Positions 44,317-52,706 of a DNA stretch of 64,000 nucleotides are shown one piece after another. The stretch's first letter is position 1. The number at the start of each line of letters is the position of its first letter. The translations under genes and the position numbers were made by a program. The stretch spans positions 1 through 64,000 of the forward strand of contig NZ_LIVQ01000003.1 in NCBI RefSeq assembly GCF_001905445.1. The letters run 5' to 3'. The notes under the pieces are model-generated. The model did no database searches and was not told the DNA's origin. It was given only the letters and a program-made list of their open reading frames with translations. This DNA comes from Streptomyces sp. CB00455 (lineage in GTDB: Bacteria > Actinomycetota > Actinomycetes > Streptomycetales > Streptomycetaceae).

Positions 44317-44349
44317 GGCCCCGGACCGGCCACCCGGCCGTCCGGGGCC
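44317..44349 (+). terminator. Hairpin between zinc-ribbon gene and SURF1 gene
   Basis: GGCCCCGGA (44317-44325) and TCCGGGGCC (44341-44349) form a perfect 9-bp outer stem with further pairing inside. It precedes the SURF1 promoter. Confidence 0.5.
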
Positions 44350-44375
44350 GGTCCACTGGGGGTACCGTCGTGGGC

Positions 44376-45170
44376 GTGTACCGCTTTGTACTGACCCGGC
44401 AGTGGGTGTGCCTCACCCTGATCGCCCTCGCCCTCATCCCCGCGATGATCAAGCTGGGGTTCTGGCAGTTCCACCGCCATGAGCACCGGGTCGCGCAGAA
44501 CCGGCTGATCGAGACGAACCTGCGGGCGAAGCCGGTCCCCATGACCGAGGTCACCTCCCCCGGCCACCGCGTCCCCCGCGCCGACTTCTGGCGGGCGGTC
44601 ACCGCCACCGGCACATACGACACCGCCCACGAGGTCGTCGTCCGGATGCGCACCGACAACGACGACAAGGTCGGCTTCCACGTCCTGACCCCCCTCGTGC
44701 TCTCCGACGGCCGGGTGGTGCTGGTCAACCGCGGCTGGGTGCCCGCGGGCGACGACTCCCGCGCCTACCCGCCGGTGCCGGCCGCTCCCTCGGGCGAGGT
44801 CACCGTCACCGGCCGGCTGAAGGCGGACGAGACCAGCGGCGGCAGCGGCATCAAGGACCGCAAGGGGCTGCCGGACCGTCAGGTAATGCTGATCAACAGC
44901 GCGCGGCAGGCGGAGTACCTGGGCAGGCCCGTCCTGGGCGGCTACCTGGAACTCACCGCCCCGGTCCCCGCCGGCGGCAGCCCCGAGGCCGTCGCCGAGC
45001 CCGACCACGACTCCATCGGCCCGCACATGGCCTACGCCGTCCAGTGGTGGCTCTTCACGGCCGCGGTGCCGCTGGGATGGGTCGTCCTCGTACGGCGCGA
45101 GAAGCGCGACCGCGAACAGCAGGCGGCCCGAGCGGCCTCCGGCGCCGAGCGGGAGCCCGCCACGGCGTAG
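44376..45170 (+). CDS. SURF1-family cytochrome oxidase assembly protein
   Basis: A 264-residue membrane protein with two helices, one near the N-terminus (about 8-27) and one near the C-terminus (about 222-240), flanking an extracytoplasmic SURF1 domain. Conserved are LGFWQFHRHEHR, GTYDTAHEVVVRMRTDNDDK, VLVNRGWVPAG and HMAYAVQWWLFTAAVPLGWV. It aids heme insertion into and assembly of aa3 oxidase. GTG at 44376 lies 7 bases after TACCGT (44363-44368), consistent with a leaderless message; GTG 44370 is also in frame. Confidence 0.9.
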   Translation: MYRFVLTRQWVCLTLIALALIPAMIKLGFWQFHRHEHRVAQNRLIETNLRAKPVPMTEVTSPGHRVPRADFWRAVTATGTYDTAHEVVVRMRTDNDDKVGFHVLTPLVLSDGRVVLVNRGWVPAGDDSRAYPPVPAAPSGEVTVTGRLKADETSGGSGIKDRKGLPDRQVMLINSARQAEYLGRPVLGGYLELTAPVPAGGSPEAVAEPDHDSIGPHMAYAVQWWLFTAAVPLGWVVLVRREKRDREQQAARAASGAEREPATA

Positions 45171-45179
45171 CGTGTCGGC

Positions 45180-45935
45180 ATGGATCTTGGACTGAAGGAC
45201 CGTGTCTACATCGTCACCGGCGCCACCCGCGGGCTCGGCTTCGCCGCCGCCCGGGAGCTGACCGCCGACGGCGCGAAGGTCGTCGTCACCGGCCGCGACG
45301 CGAAGCGCGCGGCGCAGGCCGCCGCCGAGCTGGGCCCGGACGCGGTCGGCGTGGCCGCCGACAACGCCGACCCCGCGGCGGCCGGGCAGCTGGTCGCGAC
45401 CGCGCGCGAGCACTTCGGGCGCCTCGACGGCATCCTCATCAGCGTCGGCGGCCCGCCCCCGGGCCTCGCGGCGGACAACACCGACGAGCAGTGGTCGGCG
45501 GCCTTCGAGTCGGTCTTCCTCGGTGCGGTCCGCCTCGCCCGGGCGGCCGCCGCCGAGCTGGGCGAGGGCGGGGTCATCGGCTTCGTCCTGTCGGGCTCCG
45601 TGCACGAGCCGATCCAGGGGCTGACCCTGTCCAACGGTCTGCGCCCGGGCCTGGCCGGCTTCGCGAAGTCCCTGTCGGTGGATCTCGGCCCGCGCGGCAT
45701 CCGGGTCCTCGGGCTGCTGCCGGCGCGGATCGACACCGACCGCGTGCGCGAGCTCGACGCGCTGTCCGGGGACGCGGCGGCGGCGCGGGCCGGGAACGAG
45801 TCCCGCATCCCGCTGCGGCGCTACGGCACTCCGGAGGAGTTCGGCCGCACGGCGGCGTTCCTGCTCTCCCCCGCCGCCTCCTACCTGACGGGCATCATGG
45901 TCCCGGTCGACGGGGGCTCGCGGCACGGCTTCTGA
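45180..45935 (+). CDS. Atypical SDR-family oxidoreductase lacking the catalytic Tyr
   Basis: A 251-residue Rossmann protein with intact cofactor motif TGATRGLGFA and C-terminal PVDGGSRHGF. At the place of the usual YxxxK, after SGSVHEPIQGLTL, the sequence is SNGLRPGLAGFAKSL, so both the Tyr and the spacing Lys are replaced (N and R). This occurs in a recognisable SDR subgroup (S..N..R). It may still bind NAD(P) but use other residues, or act non-catalytically. It lies 9 bases after SURF1 and is likely co-transcribed. Confidence 0.85.
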   Translation: MDLGLKDRVYIVTGATRGLGFAAARELTADGAKVVVTGRDAKRAAQAAAELGPDAVGVAADNADPAAAGQLVATAREHFGRLDGILISVGGPPPGLAADNTDEQWSAAFESVFLGAVRLARAAAAELGEGGVIGFVLSGSVHEPIQGLTLSNGLRPGLAGFAKSLSVDLGPRGIRVLGLLPARIDTDRVRELDALSGDAAAARAGNESRIPLRRYGTPEEFGRTAAFLLSPAASYLTGIMVPVDGGSRHGF

Positions 45936-46007
45936 CCGGGCACGCGCGGGGCGGTGGGGGCCCGCCGCCTCCCGGGGCGCGGCCGGGCGGCGCGGTTTCG
46001 GCCGGGC

Positions 46008-46577
46008 TCAGACCACCCGCTCCGCGCGGTGCGGGGTCACCTTCAGGCGGGCCTCCGCGGGCATGTCGGCGAGCCCCGCCGCGGCGCGGGCGTGGGTCAG
46101 CACCGGGCCCGCGAGGGCGGCCAGGACATCGGCCGGCACCGCGTGCGGCTCCAGCTCCACCACCAGTCGCAGGGCCGGCGAGCCGCGTCTGCCGCGCAGG
46201 GCGACGCGGCACCGGGCGACGCCGTCCAGGGCGCCGGTCTCCGCGGCCACCGCCTCCTCCAGTGCGCGCCCGCGCAGGAGGGCGTAGGCCCCGTCCCCGG
46301 TGTCGACGGCCACCGCCCGCAGCCGGGAGCGCCTGAGCTGGGACAGCAGCCACCACAGCGCCAGCAGGACGCACAGCGCGAGGCCGGCGGCCACCGCCCA
46401 CCACCACCAGCCCTCGGCGTGCCAGTGACGGCGCCGGGCCGCCGCGGTGAGCAGCGGCGCGTGCCGGCCGGCGAACGGCCAGGACGCCGTGAGCACCGAG
46501 ACCCCGGCCGCCAGCAGGGCCAGTCCGGCCAGCGCCAGCAGGGTCCTGTTCACCGCCCCGAGCATGCCGGCCGTCAC
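46008..46577 (-). CDS. amaP: Alkaline-shock membrane anchor-like protein (AmaP)
   Basis: A 189-residue protein with two membrane helices (about 8-28 and 58-82) and a C-terminal soluble domain. It has the AmaP layout: the N-terminal LGAVNRTLLALAGLALLAAG and a cytoplasmic domain rich in Val/Arg. AmaP tethers Asp23 to the membrane in Gram-positives. GTG at 46577 overlaps the preceding gene by 4 bases. It is the last gene of a five-gene leftward operon with two Asp23 homologues. Confidence 0.82.
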   Translation of the reverse strand: MTAGMLGAVNRTLLALAGLALLAAGVSVLTASWPFAGRHAPLLTAAARRRHWHAEGWWWWAVAAGLALCVLLALWWLLSQLRRSRLRAVAVDTGDGAYALLRGRALEEAVAAETGALDGVARCRVALRGRRGSPALRLVVELEPHAVPADVLAALAGPVLTHARAAAGLADMPAEARLKVTPHRAERVV

Positions 46578-47128
46578 CTCCCGACCCGCACGCGCCGCCG
46601 CGGCGGGTGCGCGAGGCCCAGTTCGCCGACGCCGGCGGTGAGCACCTCGTCCAGGTCGCGCCGGACCTCCTCCAGCTCCCGGAAGTGGGAGGTGACGCGT
46701 ACCGCGACGCGGGAGCGGCTCACCGTGACCCGGGCCGAGCGCACCCCGGACACCTCCATGGCCCGGTCCCGCAGCACGCGTGCGGCGTCCTTGCGTCCGA
46801 TGCCGGCCCGGATGCCGGGGTCCGCGGCCGTCCCGGGGGCCCGCATGCTCAGGATCCGGCGGAGTCCGGGGGTGAGCGCCAGCACCAGCAGCACGGCCCC
46901 GGCCAGGGCGAGGACCCCGCCCGCCAGCAGGACGCCGGTCTCATCCGGGGTGTGCCGGTCCAGTTGGCGGGCGAGGTCGCGGCGCCACTGCATGCCGGGC
47001 CGGTGGGCCCGTACGGCGGCCAGGTCGTACAGGAACAGCCCCGCCACGGCCAGCACGGCGAGGGCGGTGAGCGCGGCCGGGATGCGGCGGGCGGAGCGGA
47101 AGCGGGAGATGCGGGGGGCGTCCTTCAC
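46574..47128 (-). CDS. DUF6286-type Asp23-associated membrane protein
   Basis: A 184-residue protein with two membrane segments (about 15-35 and 65-88) and a C-terminal domain resembling an Asp23-like fold (VLRDRAMEVSGVRSARVTVS ..RSRVAVRVTSHF). GTG at 47128 overlaps the stop of the Asp23 gene by 4 bases (GTGA) and its own end overlaps amaP. The order Asp23-DUF6286-AmaP is typical of Streptomyces envelope-stress operons. Confidence 0.8.
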   Translation of the reverse strand: MKDAPRISRFRSARRIPAALTALAVLAVAGLFLYDLAAVRAHRPGMQWRRDLARQLDRHTPDETGVLLAGGVLALAGAVLLVLALTPGLRRILSMRAPGTAADPGIRAGIGRKDAARVLRDRAMEVSGVRSARVTVSRSRVAVRVTSHFRELEEVRRDLDEVLTAGVGELGLAHPPRRRVRVGR

Positions 47129-47505
47129 CGCAGCCGCCGCTCGCGCCCGGCGGGCCGGGCGGGGGTGGCGTGCAGGTGCTCGATGTCGATGTCCACCTCG
47201 GGTACGGACATGTCGGCGCACTCCTCGATGCGCTGGGCCACCCGGCGGCGTACGGCCGCGCACTGGTCGGCGAGGTCGGCGGGGTAGTCGAGTTCCAGGC
47301 TCACCCGTACGCGGGCGACGTCGTGGTGGACGGTGACGGCGGCGTGCGGATCCGGGACTCCTTCGGACCGCCCGGCGAGCGCCTCGCGGGCGGCCTGGGC
47401 GGCGATCTTGGCGACGACCCGGTCGGCGATGCGGGTGGCGCCGCGCTCGGCGGGCGCGACCCGGGGCGGGGTGGCCCGGGGGGCGGTGGCCGGGGGTGTG
47501 CTCAT
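47125..47505 (-). CDS. Asp23/Gls24-family envelope stress protein, second copy
   Basis: A 126-residue cytoplasmic protein. The Asp23 core reads TRIADRVVAKIAAQAAREAL near residue 24, a beta-hairpin region VTVHHDVARVRVSLELDYPA, and CAAVRRRVAQRIEE. It is a shorter, diverged paralogue of the first Asp23 gene. Starts 7 bases after the small membrane protein gene and is coupled to DUF6286. Confidence 0.88.
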   Translation of the reverse strand: MSTPPATAPRATPPRVAPAERGATRIADRVVAKIAAQAAREALAGRSEGVPDPHAAVTVHHDVARVRVSLELDYPADLADQCAAVRRRVAQRIEECADMSVPEVDIDIEHLHATPARPAGRERRLR

Positions 47506-47512
47506 CGGCGCC

Positions 47513-47710
47513 TCACCGGCGCCGGTCGTCGCGGTCGCGCCCGCGCGGGCGGAACAGGTCGCCCGGTTCGAGGTCGCCGTCGAGGAAGCGGCCGAGGACG
47601 AATCCGACGGCGCCGAGCGCCGCCACCAGGAGGAAGGCTCCGAAACCGCCGAAGTACCCGGCGAACCCGAGTGCCATGCCGGCCACCAGGCCGACGACAG
47701 CCATGCTCAT
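47513..47710 (-). CDS. Small membrane protein of the Asp23 operon (DUF2273-like)
   Basis: A 65-residue protein with two hydrophobic helices (about 3-20 and 23-43) and a charged Arg/Asp-rich tail (repeated RDRDDRRR). Small two-helix proteins of this position and size accompany Asp23 genes. ATG at 47710 follows AGGAG at 8 bases. Predicted membrane anchor or spacer; no enzymatic motif. Confidence 0.75.
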   Translation of the reverse strand: MSMAVVGLVAGMALGFAGYFGGFGAFLLVAALGAVGFVLGRFLDGDLEPGDLFRPRGRDRDDRRR

Positions 47711-47727
47711 TGCGGGTCTCCTCACGG

Positions 47728-48159
47728 CTACTGGAGCCGGGACTCCGGCTCCTCGTCTTCCTCGTCGGGCAGTTTGACGTCACTGACGGCGATGTTGACC
47801 TCGACGACCTCCAGGCCGGTCATCCGCTCAACCGCCGAGATGACGTTCTCACGGACGGCCCGTGCCACGGCCCGGATCGACACGCCGTAGTCGACGACGA
47901 TCTCCAGGTCGAGGGCCGTCTGGACCTCGCCGACCTCTGCCTTGACCCCGCGGCTGACGGAGGCCTTCGTCCCGCCGGGGACCCGGTCGCGGACGGCGCC
48001 GAAGGTGCGCGAGAGGCCGCTGCCGCTGCCCATGGCGTGTACGCCGACGACCTCGCGCGCCGCGAGTCCGGCGATCTTCTCGACGACACCGTCGGCGATG
48101 GAGGTGCGGCCCCGTTCGGCGGGGGGCTTGCCCTGGCTCCCTGATACGGATTCGGTCAT
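47728..48159 (-). CDS. Asp23/Gls24-family envelope stress protein, first copy
   Basis: A 143-residue protein with the full Asp23 signature: TSIADGVVEKIAGLAAREVV at about residues 20-39, then VDYGVSIRAVARAVRENVIS and VEVNIAVSDVKLPDEEDEE. ATG at 48159 has AAGGA at about 7 bases. It opens the five-gene operon. Asp23 proteins accumulate in cell-wall or alkaline stress and coat the membrane via AmaP. Confidence 0.9.
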   Translation of the reverse strand: MTESVSGSQGKPPAERGRTSIADGVVEKIAGLAAREVVGVHAMGSGSGLSRTFGAVRDRVPGGTKASVSRGVKAEVGEVQTALDLEIVVDYGVSIRAVARAVRENVISAVERMTGLEVVEVNIAVSDVKLPDEEDEEPESRLQ

Positions 48160-48304
48160 CGCATGTCCTTGGGATCGAGCGCCCTCGGCGCGGTACGGAC
48201 TCCCCACCACGGTAAGCGTGTGGACCCGGCCGTGCCCGGGGACTAGGCCGGTCGGCGGGAACCTGTTCGGGGCACCGCCTGCCCCCGGTCGGGCCGGTCA
48301 TGCG

Positions 48305-48338
48305 GCCGCCCCGCCTCCGGTCACGGAAGCGGGGCGGC
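48305..48338 (-). terminator. Terminator hairpin after the enoyl-CoA hydratase gene
   Basis: GCCGCCCCGC (48305-48314) pairs with GCGGGGCGGC (48329-48338), with an inner TCCG/CGGA pair. No T-tract. Confidence 0.55.
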
Positions 48339-48370
48339 GTACGGCAGGGGGCGGGACCCGGGCCGGGGCG

Positions 48371-49150
48371 TCAGTCGGAGAGACCCGCCAGGTCGCGCAG
48401 GCGGCGGGCCTGGGCGGCCCGCTCGGCGGCACGCTGGTCGTCGTAGGGACGGTCCTGCGCACCGCGCAGCAGTGCCTTGGTCTCGACGACGGCGTCCCGC
48501 GCCGGGGCCAGCAGGGCGGTGGTGAGGTCCTGGACGGCGGCGTCGAGCTCGCCGGCCGGGACCACGAGGTTGGCGAGGCCGGTCCGCTCGGCCTCCTCGG
48601 CGTGCACGAAGCGGCCCGTGGCGCAGATCTCCAGGGCGCGGGCGTAACCGACGAGGGAGGTGAGGGGCTGGGTACCGGCCAGGTCGGGCACCAGGCCCAG
48701 GCTGGTCTCGCGCATGGCGAACTGCACGTCGTCCGCGACCACGCGCAGGTCGCACGCGAGCGCGAGCTGGAAGCCGGCGCCGATCGCGTGCCCCTGCACG
48801 GCCGCGACGGAGATGATGTCGTTGCGCCGCCACCAGGTGAATGCCTCCTGGTACTCGGCGATCGTGGAGTCGAGCAGTTCGTCCGAACCGCGTGCCAGGT
48901 CGAGGAAGGACGGCTCGCCCTCGAAACCTTCGGGGGTGAACGCCTGCCGGTCGAGCCCGGCGGAGAAGGACTGGCCCTCACCGCGCAGCACGACGACCCG
49001 GACGGTGCCCGGCAACGACCTTCCGGCCTCCGCCAAAGCCCGCCAGAGCGCGGGGGACTGGGCGTTTCGCTTGGCCGGATTGGTCAGTGTCACCGTGGCG
49101 ACCGAGTCGTCGACGGTGAGTCGTACGCCGTCCTTGTCGAGCAGAGTCAT
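48371..49150 (-). CDS. Enoyl-CoA hydratase/isomerase-family protein
   Basis: A 259-residue crotonase-fold enzyme. The oxyanion-hole segments are FSAGLDRQ near residue 63 and AVQGHAIGAGFQLALACDLR near residue 120. In place of one of the two classical catalytic Glu, the equivalent region reads LGLVPDLAGTQPL, where Asp replaces Glu, as in many crotonase homologues, so hydratase activity is not certain. ATG 49150. Divergent from nothing close; gbn lies upstream on the same strand. Confidence 0.9.
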   Translation of the reverse strand: MTLLDKDGVRLTVDDSVATVTLTNPAKRNAQSPALWRALAEAGRSLPGTVRVVVLRGEGQSFSAGLDRQAFTPEGFEGEPSFLDLARGSDELLDSTIAEYQEAFTWWRRNDIISVAAVQGHAIGAGFQLALACDLRVVADDVQFAMRETSLGLVPDLAGTQPLTSLVGYARALEICATGRFVHAEEAERTGLANLVVPAGELDAAVQDLTTALLAPARDAVVETKALLRGAQDRPYDDQRAAERAAQARRLRDLAGLSD

Positions 49151-49300
49151 CCGTGTGCCTCCGGTGTGCAGTCGGCCGCGGTACCGGCCTAAGTGACTGC
49201 ACAGTAACCACCCAGCCGACCGGGAGGCCGACCGGGGGTCACCGAAGGAACCGTGGGACCATGTGGAGCCTTTGGAGCGTCGGAACCGCTGGGCCCGGGG

Positions 49301-49522
49301 TCAGGCGGTGGCCGCCTTCTTGCCGCGTGTCGCGCCTCCGCGACCGCGCAGCGACACCCCGGACTCACTGAGCATCCGGTGGACGAATCCGTAGGACCGG
49401 CCGGTCTCTTCGGCCAGCGCCCGGATACTCGCACCGGAGTCGTACTTCTTCTTCAGGTCTGCCGCGAGCTTGTCGCGCGCGGCGCCGGTTACCCGGCTGC
49501 CCTTCTTCAGAGTCTCGGCCAC
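49301..49522 (-). CDS. gbn: Gbn-type GATC-binding nucleoid-associated protein
   Basis: A 73-residue basic DNA-binding protein. The whole sequence pattern (AETLKKGSRVTGAARDKLAA, IRALAEETGRSYGFVHRMLS, GGATRGKKA at the end) matches what I remember of SCO1839/Gbn of S. coelicolor, a small nucleoid-associated protein that recognises GATC-containing sites and affects development and antibiotic production. An HTH occupies about residues 33-58. GTG at 49522 follows GAGGAGG at 5 bases. The upstream region contains five GATC sequences. Confidence 0.9.
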   Translation of the reverse strand: MAETLKKGSRVTGAARDKLAADLKKKYDSGASIRALAEETGRSYGFVHRMLSESGVSLRGRGGATRGKKAATA

Positions 49523-49857
49523 CCGTGCCTCCTCGTGGGAAGTGCGCTCTGGACTTCTCATGATCACCCCTCCCACGCTTCCTGGCCACCCATTCAGCAA
49601 GGTCGGTGCGGCCGCATGTGCCGAGTGGTGGACGCCCGACCAGAGCGGAATCCGCCCCTCCGCTGCATGACGTCCGTCACACTTCCCCGCTTCCGCCGGG
49701 AACCGGCAGGTCAGGGGCGGGGCGAGGAAGGACGAACGGCCCCGGTCACGCGCCCTGGCGGGCGCGGCCGGAGCCGTCGTACGACGCGCGACGATACGAG
49801 ACCGTCTCACTCAGATGATGGATCACGGCTGAGCCGAATGATCCATAAGGATCTGGA
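49523..49857. other. gbn upstream region with clustered GATC sites
   Basis: 335 bases between gbn and the end of the ABC-F gene, both leftward. GATC occurs at 49562-49565 (close to gbn) and four times within 39 bases at 49821-49824, 49840-49843, 49850-49853 and 49856-49859 (the last overlapping the ABC-F 3' end). The intervening bases are relatively AT-rich near 49550-49575 and 49800-49860. No gene is seen. Confidence 0.6.
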
Positions 49858-51456
49858 TCAGGCGAGGGCGACCAGGTCCCGGTAGTCCGGACCCCACAGG
49901 TCCTCGACGCCGTCCGGGAGCAGGATGATCCGCTCCGGCTCCAGCGCCTCGACCGCGCCCTCGTCGTGCGTGACCAGGATGACCGCGCCCTTGTAGGTGC
50001 GCAGGGCGCCCAGGATCTCCTCGCGGCTGGCCGGGTCGAGGTTGTTCGTGGGCTCGTCGAGCAGGAGCACGTTCGCCGAGGAGACGACCAGCGTGGCCAG
50101 GGCCAGGCGGGTCTTCTCGCCGCCGGAGAGCACCCCGGCGGGCTTGTCGACGTCGTCCCCGGAGAAGAGGAAGGAGCCGAGCGTCTTGCGGACGGCGACC
50201 AGGTCCAGGTCGGGGGCCGAGGACCGCATGTTCTCCAGGACCGTGCGCTCCGGGTCCAGGGTCTCGTGCTCCTGGGCGTAGTAGCCGAGCTTGAGGCCGT
50301 GGCCCGCGCTCACCACGCCGGTGTCCGGCTTCTCGGTGCCCGACAGCAGGCGCAGCAGGGTGGTCTTGCCGGCGCCGTTGAGGCCGAGGATGACCACGCG
50401 CGAGCCCTTGTCGATGGCCAGGTCGACGTCGGTGAAGATCTCCAGGGAGCCGTAGGACTTCGACAGGCCCTCGGCGGTCAGCGGGGTCTTGCCGCAGGGC
50501 GCCGGGTCCGGGAAGCGCAGCTTGGCGACCTTGTCGGAGACGCGGACGGCCTCCAGGCCGGCGAGCAGCCGGTCGGCGCGCTTGGCCATGTTCTGCGCTG
50601 CGACCGTCTTGGTGGCCTTGGCGCGCATCTTGTCGGCCTGCGAGTTCAAGGCCGCGGCCTTCTTCTCCGCGTTCTGGCGCTCGCGCTTGCGGCGCTTCTC
50701 GTCGGCCTCGCGCTGCTGCTGGTAGAGCTTCCAGCCCATGTTGTAGACGTCGATCTGGGCGCGGTTGGCGTCCAGGTAGAACACCTTGTTCACGACGGTC
50801 TCGACGAGGTCCACGTCGTGGGAGATGACGATGAAGCCGCCGCGGTAGTTCTTCAGGTAGTCCCGCAGCCAGACGATGGAGTCGGCGTCGAGGTGGTTGG
50901 TGGGCTCGTCCAGGAGCAGGGTGTCGGCGTCCGAGAAGAGGATCCGGGCGAGCTCGACGCGGCGCCGCTGGCCGCCGGAGAGGGTGTGCAGCGGCTGGCC
51001 GAGGACCCGGTCGGGCAGGCCGAGAGCGGCCGAGATCGTGGCGGCCTCGGACTCGGCGGCGTACCCGCCCTTGGTGAGGAACTCGGTCTCCTGGCGCTCG
51101 TACTGCCGCAGCGCCTTCTCACGGGTGCCGCCGGCGCCGGTGGCGATGCGCTCCTCGTTCATCCGCATCTTCTTGATCAGGACGTCGAGGCCGCGCGCGG
51201 ACAGGATCCGGTCGCGGGCCAGGACGTCCAGGTCACCGGTGCGCGGGTCCTGCGGGAGGTAGCCGACCTCCCCCGAGCGGGTGATGCTGCCGGCGGCGGG
51301 CTGCCCCTCGCCCGCGAGGCACTTGGTGAGGGTCGTCTTGCCGGCTCCGTTGCGGCCGACCAGGCCGATGCGGTCGCCCTTGGCGACGCGGAAGGAGGCG
51401 GACTCGATGAGGACTCGGGCGCCGGCGCGCAGTTCGACGCCGGTTGCGGTGATCAC
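49858..51456 (-). CDS. ABC-F family ATPase
   Basis: A 532-residue cytoplasmic protein with two ABC domains and no membrane segments. Domain 1 has Walker [10 protein letters not shown], signature [15 protein letters not shown] and [12 protein letters not shown] charged interdomain linker follows (about 245-305; [20 protein letters not shown]). Domain 2 has [23 protein letters not shown] and [15 protein letters not shown] proteins act on ribosomes, in translation control or antibiotic protection; this one resembles the housekeeping type rather than a known resistance class. GTG at 51456 with GGAG 8 bases upstream. A mini-ORF precedes it in the leader. Confidence 0.93.
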   Translation of the reverse strand: MITATGVELRAGARVLIESASFRVAKGDRIGLVGRNGAGKTTLTKCLAGEGQPAAGSITRSGEVGYLPQDPRTGDLDVLARDRILSARGLDVLIKKMRMNEERIATGAGGTREKALRQYERQETEFLTKGGYAAESEAATISAALGLPDRVLGQPLHTLSGGQRRRVELARILFSDADTLLLDEPTNHLDADSIVWLRDYLKNYRGGFIVISHDVDLVETVVNKVFYLDANRAQIDVYNMGWKLYQQQREADEKRRKRERQNAEKKAAALNSQADKMRAKATKTVAAQNMAKRADRLLAGLEAVRVSDKVAKLRFPDPAPCGKTPLTAEGLSKSYGSLEIFTDVDLAIDKGSRVVILGLNGAGKTTLLRLLSGTEKPDTGVVSAGHGLKLGYYAQEHETLDPERTVLENMRSSAPDLDLVAVRKTLGSFLFSGDDVDKPAGVLSGGEKTRLALATLVVSSANVLLLDEPTNNLDPASREEILGALRTYKGAVILVTHDEGAVEALEPERIILLPDGVEDLWGPDYRDLVALA

Positions 51457-51517
51457 GGAAATACTCCAGAGCGGTGGGGACGGCGGAAGGGGGGCAGGAC
51501 GCGATGCTTCGACGCCG

Positions 51518-51541
51518 CTAATCCGCGAGGAGATTTGCCAT
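51518..51541 (-). CDS. Candidate leaderless leader peptide MANLLAD upstream of the ABC-F gene
   Basis: On the minus strand TAGAAT (51549-51554) is followed 7 bases later by ATGGCAAATC, opening a 7-codon frame MANLLAD ending in TAG at 51518-51520. The -10 to ATG distance predicts transcription starting at the ATG itself, so the peptide would be translated without a Shine-Dalgarno. The ABC-F start is 61 bases further on. An in-frame ATG at 51550 overlaps the -10 box. Short leader ORFs ahead of ABC-F genes often mediate attenuation by stalled ribosomes. This is a prediction. Confidence 0.45.
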   Translation of the reverse strand: MANLLAD

Positions 51542-51548
51542 GGGAGTC

Positions 51549-51554
51549 ATTCTA
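51549..51554 (-). promoter_or_regulatory. -10 box (TAGAAT) of the ABC-F leader transcript
   Basis: A good TANNNT match on the minus strand; the -35 region (GGAAAG at about 17 bases) is weak. Predicted start at 51541-51542. Confidence 0.5.
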
Positions 51555-51730
51555 CCGGGGGTGCGCAACCACTTTCCGGGGCACCAGCGGAAGGCGCGGG
51601 CGGCCAGGGCCCGCCCCTGCCCGTCCCCCCGTCGGGTCCACGGATCGCACCGGCGGTCCGGGACGCGCACGAGGACGGTCGGGTCGATACTCGCCGCAAT
51701 GGCGGACACGTGGATGCGAGGCGGTGCGGG

Positions 51731-52621
51731 ATGCAGTTCGACGACGACGCCGATCTGGACACGTCCGAGGTCAGTGATGTGCGCGGCAGCCGCATCCCCG
51801 GCGGGAGGGCCACGGTGGGCGGCGGCATCGTCGGCTTCGTCGTGCTGCTCGTCGGACTGTTCTTCGGTGTGGGCCCGGACCAGCTGGGGCTGTCCTCCGG
51901 CGACCGGGAACCGGACCCGGCCGCCTCCTCCGTCAACCAGGTGCAGCAGTCGTGCAGGACGGGGCAGGACGCCAACGCACGGGAGGACTGCCGGCTGGTC
52001 GCCGTGGTCAACAGCACCCAGGACTTCTGGAAGCAGGACCTCACCCGGCGCGGCGGCCAGTACAGTCCGGCGCAGACGGTCTTCTTCACCGGCCGGGTCG
52101 GGACCGCCTGCGGGTCGGCCACCTCCGCTGTCGGCCCCTTCTACTGCCCCGGTGACCGCAAGGTCTACCTGGACCTGGGCTTCTTCCAAGAGCTGCGGAC
52201 GAAGTTCGGCGCGAGCGGCGGCCCCTTCGCCCAGGCGTACGTCGTCGCGCACGAGTACGGGCACCACATCCAGAACCTGACCGGGACGCTCCAGCGGTCC
52301 CAGGACGGGCAGCAGGGCGCGAACAGCAACGCCGTCAAGGTCGAGCTGCAGGCCGACTGCTACGCCGGGGTCTGGGCGCACAACGCGACGAAGACCCCCG
52401 ACGAGTCCACCGGACGGCCGCTGATCACCAGCCTGACCGACGCGGACATCAAGGACGGCCTCGACGCGGCGGCCGCCGTGGGCGACGACCGGATCCAGGA
52501 GAAGTTCCAGGGGCGGGTGTCCCCCGAGTCCTGGACGCACGGCTCGGCCGAGCAGCGCCAGCAGTGGTTCTACCAGGGCTACCGGACCGGCGACATGGCC
52601 CAGTGCAACACCTTCCGCTGA
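51731..52621 (+). CDS. Neutral zinc metallopeptidase (YpfJ family)
   Basis: A 296-residue protein with one N-terminal membrane helix (about 28-48; [20 protein letters not shown]) and an extracytoplasmic peptidase domain carrying HEYGHH ([15 protein letters not shown], about residue 177) and a downstream Glu in [13 protein letters not shown] as third zinc ligand. Cysteines near 75, 87, 117, 129 and the C-terminus suggest disulfides. The family is widespread but of unknown substrate. ATG at 51731 with GAGGCGG upstream. Divergent from the ABC-F gene. Confidence 0.92.
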   Translation: MQFDDDADLDTSEVSDVRGSRIPGGRATVGGGIVGFVVLLVGLFFGVGPDQLGLSSGDREPDPAASSVNQVQQSCRTGQDANAREDCRLVAVVNSTQDFWKQDLTRRGGQYSPAQTVFFTGRVGTACGSATSAVGPFYCPGDRKVYLDLGFFQELRTKFGASGGPFAQAYVVAHEYGHHIQNLTGTLQRSQDGQQGANSNAVKVELQADCYAGVWAHNATKTPDESTGRPLITSLTDADIKDGLDAAAAVGDDRIQEKFQGRVSPESWTHGSAEQRQQWFYQGYRTGDMAQCNTFR

Positions 52622-52706
52622 CTGTCGGCGACGCCTGCCATGCTGTGGTGCGGGTCACACGCACGGTCGTGCACCGGCCCGTCCGCACCGAGAGGGAGTG
52701 ACCGTC

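Noticed and set aside
51540..51730. Plus-strand ATG behind GAGGAG at 51527-51532 as a gene start
   Set aside because: The frame runs in the wrong phase through the metallopeptidase gene and encodes Arg/Ser-rich sequence; the GAGGAG is the complement of the MANLLAD codons.
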